Source: Prosthecodimorpha hirschii
Lineage (GTDB): Bacteria; Pseudomonadota; Alphaproteobacteria; Rhizobiales; Ancalomicrobiaceae
Direction: 5' to 3'
Length of the DNA stretch: 64,000 nt
Assembly: GCF_001305515.1 (NCBI RefSeq)
Contig: NZ_LJYW01000001.1
Coordinates: 2,445,618 to 2,509,617 of the forward strand
Shown: in pieces, positions 60,607-64,000 of the stretch
Layout of the letters: each line of letters opens with the position of its first letter
Numbering within the stretch: the stretch's first letter is position 1
Program-made: the position numbers and the translations under genes
The notes under the pieces: model-generated
Database searches by the model: none
What the model was told of the DNA's origin: nothing
Seen by the model: only the letters and a program-made list of their open reading frames with translations

Positions 60607-61049
60607 GCTCCGGTCTCCTCATTCCAACGCCGCTGCATTTCCTGGGGTGAGACTGTCTCGACCGTCTGCGACAGCATCCAGCGATGACCGAAGGGATCGA
60701 GCACCAGCGCGCTGCGCTCCCCGAAACTCTGGTCGGCGGCCGCGCGCAACACGGTGGCGCCCTGCGCGGCAGCCAGCGCCACGTCCGCATCGACGGTCTT
60801 CGTCGACAGATGCAGCGTCACGGGAGAACCGCCGATCGTGTCCGGACTCACCGCGCCGAAATCGGGATATTCGTCGCTGAGCATGACGAAGCTCTCGCCG
60901 AAACGCAATTCGGCATGGCCGATGCGCCCGTCGGAAGGGTCGGTCAGACGGAAGACTTCCTCGGCGCCAAAGGCGGCCTTGTAGAAGGCGATGGCCGCTT
61001 CACCACCGCGCACCACGATATAGGGTGAGACCGAAGTGACGGACGACAT
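60603..61049 (-). CDS. VOC family protein, PhnB-like
   Basis: 148 residues: SVSPYIVVRGGEAAIAFYKAAFGAEEVF, IGHAELRFGESFVMLSDEYP and VLDPFGHRWMLSQTVE (in parts) mark a PhnB-type VOC protein. Its start at 61049 follows AAGGAG at ideal spacing. It is divergent from the TetR gene with only 48 bp between, which contains a likely operator, so it is the probable target of that repressor. Confidence 0.87.
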   Translation of the reverse strand: MSSVTSVSPYIVVRGGEAAIAFYKAAFGAEEVFRLTDPSDGRIGHAELRFGESFVMLSDEYPDFGAVSPDTIGGSPVTLHLSTKTVDADVALAAAQGATVLRAAADQSFGERSALVLDPFGHRWMLSQTVETVSPQEMQRRWNEETGA

Positions 61050-61075
61050 GACCGCTCCTTGCAAGGATATATAAT

Positions 61076-61093
61076 TTACGGTACGAAACGTAA
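61076..61093. promoter_or_regulatory. Probable TetR operator between VOC and TetR genes
   Basis: TTACG (61076-61080) and CGTAA (61089-61093) form an inverted repeat with 8-bp spacing in the AT-rich 48-bp divergent gap. AATTTACG and CGTAATT extend it imperfectly. It ends 4 bp before the TetR start, so bound repressor would block both directions. Confidence 0.5.
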
Positions 61094-61097
61094 TTAA

Positions 61098-61691
61098 ATG
61101 AGTCAAGAACGATCATCTCTGCCTCGTCCGCGCGGCAGGCCGCCAAGCGCAGTTGCACGCGAGAAGGCGCTGCAGGCGGCGCGCGACATTCTGTTGAGCG
61201 AGGGGTTCGGCCGATTGAGCATCGAAGCCGTCGTCGCGAAATCCGGGATCAGCAAGCCGACCATCTATCGCAACTGGGCCAATGCCGGCGAACTGGCGAT
61301 GGCGGCACTCATGGCCGATCCGGATTTCCAGGCGGACAAGGCCAAGGACGGCCTGGCAGGATCGCTGCGCGCCCAGATGCACGCCCTTGTCACGGCCTTT
61401 GCAACGACACGCGGACGCCAGATCGCGCTGGCGCTGGCGGCGTCCGATCCCGAAAGCGAAATGACCAAGGCCTTTCGCAACCGCATCATCCTGTCGAGCC
61501 GGGAAGCCGGGCGGCGCCTCATAGGCGAGGCCGTCGCGCGAGGCGAGATATCGGCGCCGGCCGAACTCGAGACGGTGCTCGACATGATCTACGCGCCGAT
61601 CTTCTATCGGTTGCTCGTCGGTCATCTGCCGCTCGACCGTCAATTCGCCGACAGCCTGGTGACCCGGGCCCTGGCGCTGCTTGCGCTCTGA
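61098..61691 (+). CDS. TetR-family transcriptional repressor
   Basis: 197 residues. The N-terminal helix-turn-helix is of TetR type: ALQAARDILLSEGFGRLSIEAVVAKSGISKPTIYRNW (in parts). The C-terminal domain (TetR_C-like with FATTRGRQIALALAASDPES and DMIYAPIFYRLLVGHLPL) binds an unknown ligand. The arrangement with the divergent VOC-NTF2 pair suggests that the VOC protein acts on the inducer. Confidence 0.9.
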   Translation: MSQERSSLPRPRGRPPSAVAREKALQAARDILLSEGFGRLSIEAVVAKSGISKPTIYRNWANAGELAMAALMADPDFQADKAKDGLAGSLRAQMHALVTAFATTRGRQIALALAASDPESEMTKAFRNRIILSSREAGRRLIGEAVARGEISAPAELETVLDMIYAPIFYRLLVGHLPLDRQFADSLVTRALALLAL

Positions 61692-62121
61692 AGGAATGGA
61701 ATGATCCGTGCCCTGCCGGCAGGGCATTCCGAGGCCTCGCCTGCGGGAATGGCGGAGGCATGGCTCTCGTCTTCACCCGACGCGGCGCGCCGAAGTCCTT
61801 CGACAAGAACATCCCCGAACTCCCTGCCGCAAAGCTGTCTTCCGACGTCTCTTCATGGTGGGAGCACGCGATCTGGATCGCTCGGCTCAAACTATATTCA
61901 TGATAATTCAGTGTTCAAAAAATATTTACAATGAATCCACAATGATTGAAAATACATTTGATTGATCTCACACCGTTCTGCGTCGAATGTGATGATAGAT
62001 ATTTGATTTCTCAATCATCGACTAACCAATTACTGAATTTATGTTTATGGTTCGCCATGCCTCACTGTTTTGTACGCATCGAAAGGCCTGGCGAGCGGGG
62101 GCCGATTGGAGAATTTGACCG
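61692..62121. other. AT-rich gene-free gap
   Basis: No gene is supported. The first part has normal composition; 61890-62060 is strongly AT-rich (37 of 120 G/C in 61921-62040, against a GC-rich genome). The stretch has no recognisable repeat, gene or transposon end. It may be a fragment of acquired DNA. Confidence 0.6.
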
Positions 62122-62517
62122 TCAGGGAGCCGGCTCGTGGCCGGTCGGCTCGGCGGGGCGCTCGATCGCCCAGGTGAGCAGCGCGTCGAGGGCCGGACAG
62201 AGCGCCTGGCCCCAGGCGGTGAGACAGTATTCCACCTTGGGCGGAACCTGATGATGGACGATGCGGTGGACGATGCCGTCCTTCTCCATCTGGCGCAGTT
62301 GCTGAATCAGCATTTTCTGGGAGATCGCAGGAATCTCCCGCTCGAGCTCGGAGAACCGGAGCACCTTGCCTCCGAACAGGTGGAACAGGATCACCAGCTT
62401 CCAGCGGCCCTCGAGAATGCGCAGCACGTTTTCCACGCCGTCCGCCGCCAGCTTCGGCGTCGGGAACAGGTCCTTACTTGATGGTAAGTACCCTACTTTT
62501 TCGTCTGTTCTTGTCAT
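62122..62517 (-). CDS. HxlR-family transcriptional regulator
   Basis: 131 residues from the ATG at 62517. The winged helix is typical of HxlR/DUF24: VLRILEGRWKLVILFHLFGG, RFSELEREIPAISQKMLIQQLRQMEKDGIV and VEYCLTAWGQALCPALDALLTW (in parts). HxlR/YodB types sense electrophiles or formaldehyde, in some cases through a conserved N-terminal Cys, which is missing here. A palindrome lies within its first codons, so the start could be further in. It is divergent from the SnoaL-like and SDR genes. Confidence 0.88.
   Translation of the reverse strand: MTRTDEKVGYLPSSKDLFPTPKLAADGVENVLRILEGRWKLVILFHLFGGKVLRFSELEREIPAISQKMLIQQLRQMEKDGIVHRIVHHQVPPKVEYCLTAWGQALCPALDALLTWAIERPAEPTGHEPAP
62475..62490. promoter_or_regulatory. 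Palindrome near HxlR start
   Basis: TACTT and AAGTA separated by 6 bp (TACTTGATGGTAAGTA), with TTACTT extending the left arm. HxlR/YodB-type regulators bind such TACT/AGTA palindromes. It is inside the first codons of the annotated gene, either as autoregulatory operator or as a sign that translation starts further downstream. Confidence 0.4.
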
Positions 62518-62601
62518 TCCGGCAGCGTACCGCCATCTTGGGTTGGAAGCAAGTGTCGCCGGCGCGGCCTTGCCCGCCAAGCAGAACCAAGGACGATGCG
62601 C

Positions 62602-62919
62602 ATGTCAGACAGTCTACCGCGCTCCATTCAAGACTATTTCTCCGGCAAGAACGCGCGCGATCTCGACATCGCCGTCTCCGGCTTCGCCGAAACCGCAACC
62701 GTCAAAGATGAGGGCCGGGACCATACGGGACCGGCCGCCATCCGGGCGTGGATTGCGGAGACGATCGCCAAATATGACGACCGGGCGACGGCAAGACACA
62801 GTGCCACCAGAGGCACTGTCGTCGAGGTCTCCGGAGCCTTCCCCGGAAGTCCGATCCTTCTGCGGCTCGACTTCACCATGAAGGCCGACCGGATCGTTCG
62901 CCTGGAGATTGCCCCATGA
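62602..62919 (+). CDS. SnoaL-like (NTF2 fold) protein
   Basis: 105 residues: SIQDYFSGKNARDLDIAVSGFAETATVKDEG, the family GPAAIRAWIAETIAKYD, and RLDFTMKADRIVRLEIAP (in parts). These small proteins are cyclases, isomerases or ligand binders. AAGGA lies 8 nt before the ATG at 62602; a second ATG at 62596 is too close to it. The stop overlaps the SDR start by 4 bp. Confidence 0.83.
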   Translation: MSDSLPRSIQDYFSGKNARDLDIAVSGFAETATVKDEGRDHTGPAAIRAWIAETIAKYDDRATARHSATRGTVVEVSGAFPGSPILLRLDFTMKADRIVRLEIAP

Positions 62920-63719
62920 CGATCGCCCCGACCTTCAAGATCGACCCGACCGAGTTCGCCGGCAAGCGCGTCCTCGTCACGGGCGGAACGCACGGGGCCG
63001 GCGCGGCGATCCTGCGCCGCTTCCGGGCCGCCGGCGCGCTAACCGCGACCAGCGCCCGCAACGAGCCCACCGAGGACCCCGGCGACGGTCTCTTCGTTCA
63101 GGCCGATCTCGCGACGCCGGCCGGTGTCGAGGCACTGGCGGAGGGCGTTGCCGCCCGGATGGGAGGCGTCGACGTCCTGGTGCATTGTCTGGGCGGCTCG
63201 AGCACACCGGGCGGCGGCTTCGTGGCGGCCACGGAAGAGTTCTGGCAGGCCGAATTGGCCCTGAACCTGCTCGCCGCCGTCCGCCTCGACCGCCTGTTGG
63301 TGCCCCGGATGATCGAAAAGGGCGCGGGCGTGGTCGTCCATGTGGCCTCGATCCAGCGCCGGCTGCCGCTGTTCGAATCCACCATCGCCTATGCGGCCGC
63401 CAAGGCCGCGCTCGCCAGCTACAGCAAGACGCTGTCGAAGGAAGTCGGTCCCAAAGGCGTGCGCGTCAACACCGTGTCGCCGGGCTGGATCATGACATCC
63501 GCCGCCGACCGCATGGTCAAGCGCCTGGCCGAAAGCGGCCGCACCGACGAGGAGACCGCGCGACGCGGGATCATGGACGCGCTCGGCGGCATCCCGATCG
63601 GACGCCCCGCATGGCCGGAGGAGATCGCCGAACTGGTGGCGTTCCTGGCATCGGACCGCGCGGCGTCCATCCACGGCGCGGACTATGTCATCGACGGCGG
63701 GACGATCCCGACGGTCTGA
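62916..63719 (+). CDS. Short-chain dehydrogenase/reductase
   Basis: 267 residues, classical SDR. The cofactor motif is VLVTGGTHGAGAAILRRF; the catalytic Ser lies in VHVASIQRR and Tyr/Lys in YAAAKAALASYSKTL; VNTVSPGWIMT and a C-terminal GADYVIDGGTIP follow. It is translationally coupled to the SnoaL-like gene and is divergent from the HxlR regulator, so this is a regulator-controlled oxidoreductase cassette. Confidence 0.9.
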   Translation: MTIAPTFKIDPTEFAGKRVLVTGGTHGAGAAILRRFRAAGALTATSARNEPTEDPGDGLFVQADLATPAGVEALAEGVAARMGGVDVLVHCLGGSSTPGGGFVAATEEFWQAELALNLLAAVRLDRLLVPRMIEKGAGVVVHVASIQRRLPLFESTIAYAAAKAALASYSKTLSKEVGPKGVRVNTVSPGWIMTSAADRMVKRLAESGRTDEETARRGIMDALGGIPIGRPAWPEEIAELVAFLASDRAASIHGADYVIDGGTIPTV

Positions 63720-63882
63720 CGGATCCGGCCGGCGGGGCCCAGGACAGGACGATCATGGCGGCCGTACCGGCCCGATGCCGTCGGGACCGGCATCCGATAA
63801 GGGCCGCCCCCGGAGCGCCGACGACTGGTGGCGTCGAGGCACGGCCCTCGCCGGCTTAGCGCGGCGGGGGCCCCGTCTTTTT

Positions 63883-63922
63883 GTTGACTAGGAAACAGGA
63901 TCGATATAGTTTCCTAGTCAAC
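63883..63922. promoter_or_regulatory. Operator/promoter of MarR-type gene
   Basis: Perfect 14-bp arms GTTGACTAGGAAAC (63883-63896) and GTTTCCTAGTCAAC (63909-63922) flank a 12-bp AT-rich core. Within it TTGACT and TATAGT lie 15 bp apart as a possible promoter. It ends 14 bp before the MarR start, so autorepression is likely. Confidence 0.65.
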
Positions 63923-63935
63923 CATGGAGGTGGCC

Positions 63936-64000
63936 ATGCCGGCGAAACCGACGCTTGCCAAACTCGACGCGCATCTCGGCTATTGGCTCAGGATGGCCTC
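63936..64000 (+). CDS. MarR-family regulator (3' truncated by window edge)
   Basis: Only 21 codons are inside the window: MPAKPTLAKLDAHLGYWLRM, which matches the first helix of MarR proteins (LDxHLGYWLRxxS). GGAGG precedes the ATG by 6 nt. The strong palindrome upstream supports a regulator. Ligand and targets are not visible. Confidence 0.75.
   Translation, partial: MPAKPTLAKLDAHLGYWLRMA

Overview
The window is a contiguous piece of a high-GC bacterial chromosome with dense coding. Its gene content and order point to an alphaproteobacterium, most likely of the order Hyphomicrobiales (Rhizobiales): miaB-phoH-ybeY-corC-lnt followed by a PraR/PhrR-type regulator and metK-trmB, then rimP-nusA-ylxR-infB-rbfA-truB, rpsO-pnp, an MbfA-type iron exporter with an Irr-like box, and a GAF-EAL protein. 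No plasmid, phage or transposase gene was seen.

Region by region. 1-8016: the 3' part of an acyl-CoA synthetase, a GAF-EAL protein, a minus-strand EVE/VOC pair, then the pyrimidine-reduction genes preT-preA and mmsA behind a promoter with a RutR-like operator. 8017-14090: small accessory genes. These are a His/Gly-rich secreted protein, an orphan FlgC-like rod protein, a PilZ protein, a DGPF protein with an ECF42-type sigma factor, SRPBCC and VOC proteins, and a BNR-repeat protein overlapping a MoaD/ThiS-like sulfur carrier. 14171-20749: murJ, trpS, a secreted-type EF-hand protein, an OmpR/EnvZ-type two-component pair and a universal stress protein. 21002-33185: an uninterrupted housekeeping block of nfu, tsaB, rimI, fur, plsC, miaB, phoH, ybeY, corC, lnt, praR, metK and trmB. 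33213-41934: the nusA-infB translation operon with its own promoter and an early intrinsic terminator. It is interrupted between infB and rbfA by an AT-rich membrane-protein gene. 41981-47753: LysR, MFS, rpsO, pnp. 47959-58405: mixed metabolic genes (VOC, epimerase, GNAT, SH3 protein, 2-hydroxyacid dehydrogenase, amine oxidase, mbfA, dut, cysK, queG). 58406-64000: a repeat-rich, gene-poor stretch around a cytochrome c gene, a tRNA-Arg(CCG), and then three small regulator-controlled cassettes (TetR, HxlR, MarR) with an AT-rich gap.

The most unusual observation is a 118-bp element present twice, at 11522-11639 and, inverted, at 45083-45200. It is made of two hairpins joined by a 15-nt linker. 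The copies differ at 12 positions with no indels, and four of the five substitutions in stems form two compensatory base-pair changes. Other signals worth attention are the RutR-like box in front of preTA, the AT-rich gene inside the infB-rbfA operon, an abrupt composition change inside the 3' end of lnt, a perfect 14-bp inverted repeat in the pnp leader, a five-unit 24-bp tandem repeat upstream of the cytochrome c gene, and well-formed operators in front of several regulators.

All calls come from reading sequence and translated proteins by eye. No database search was possible.
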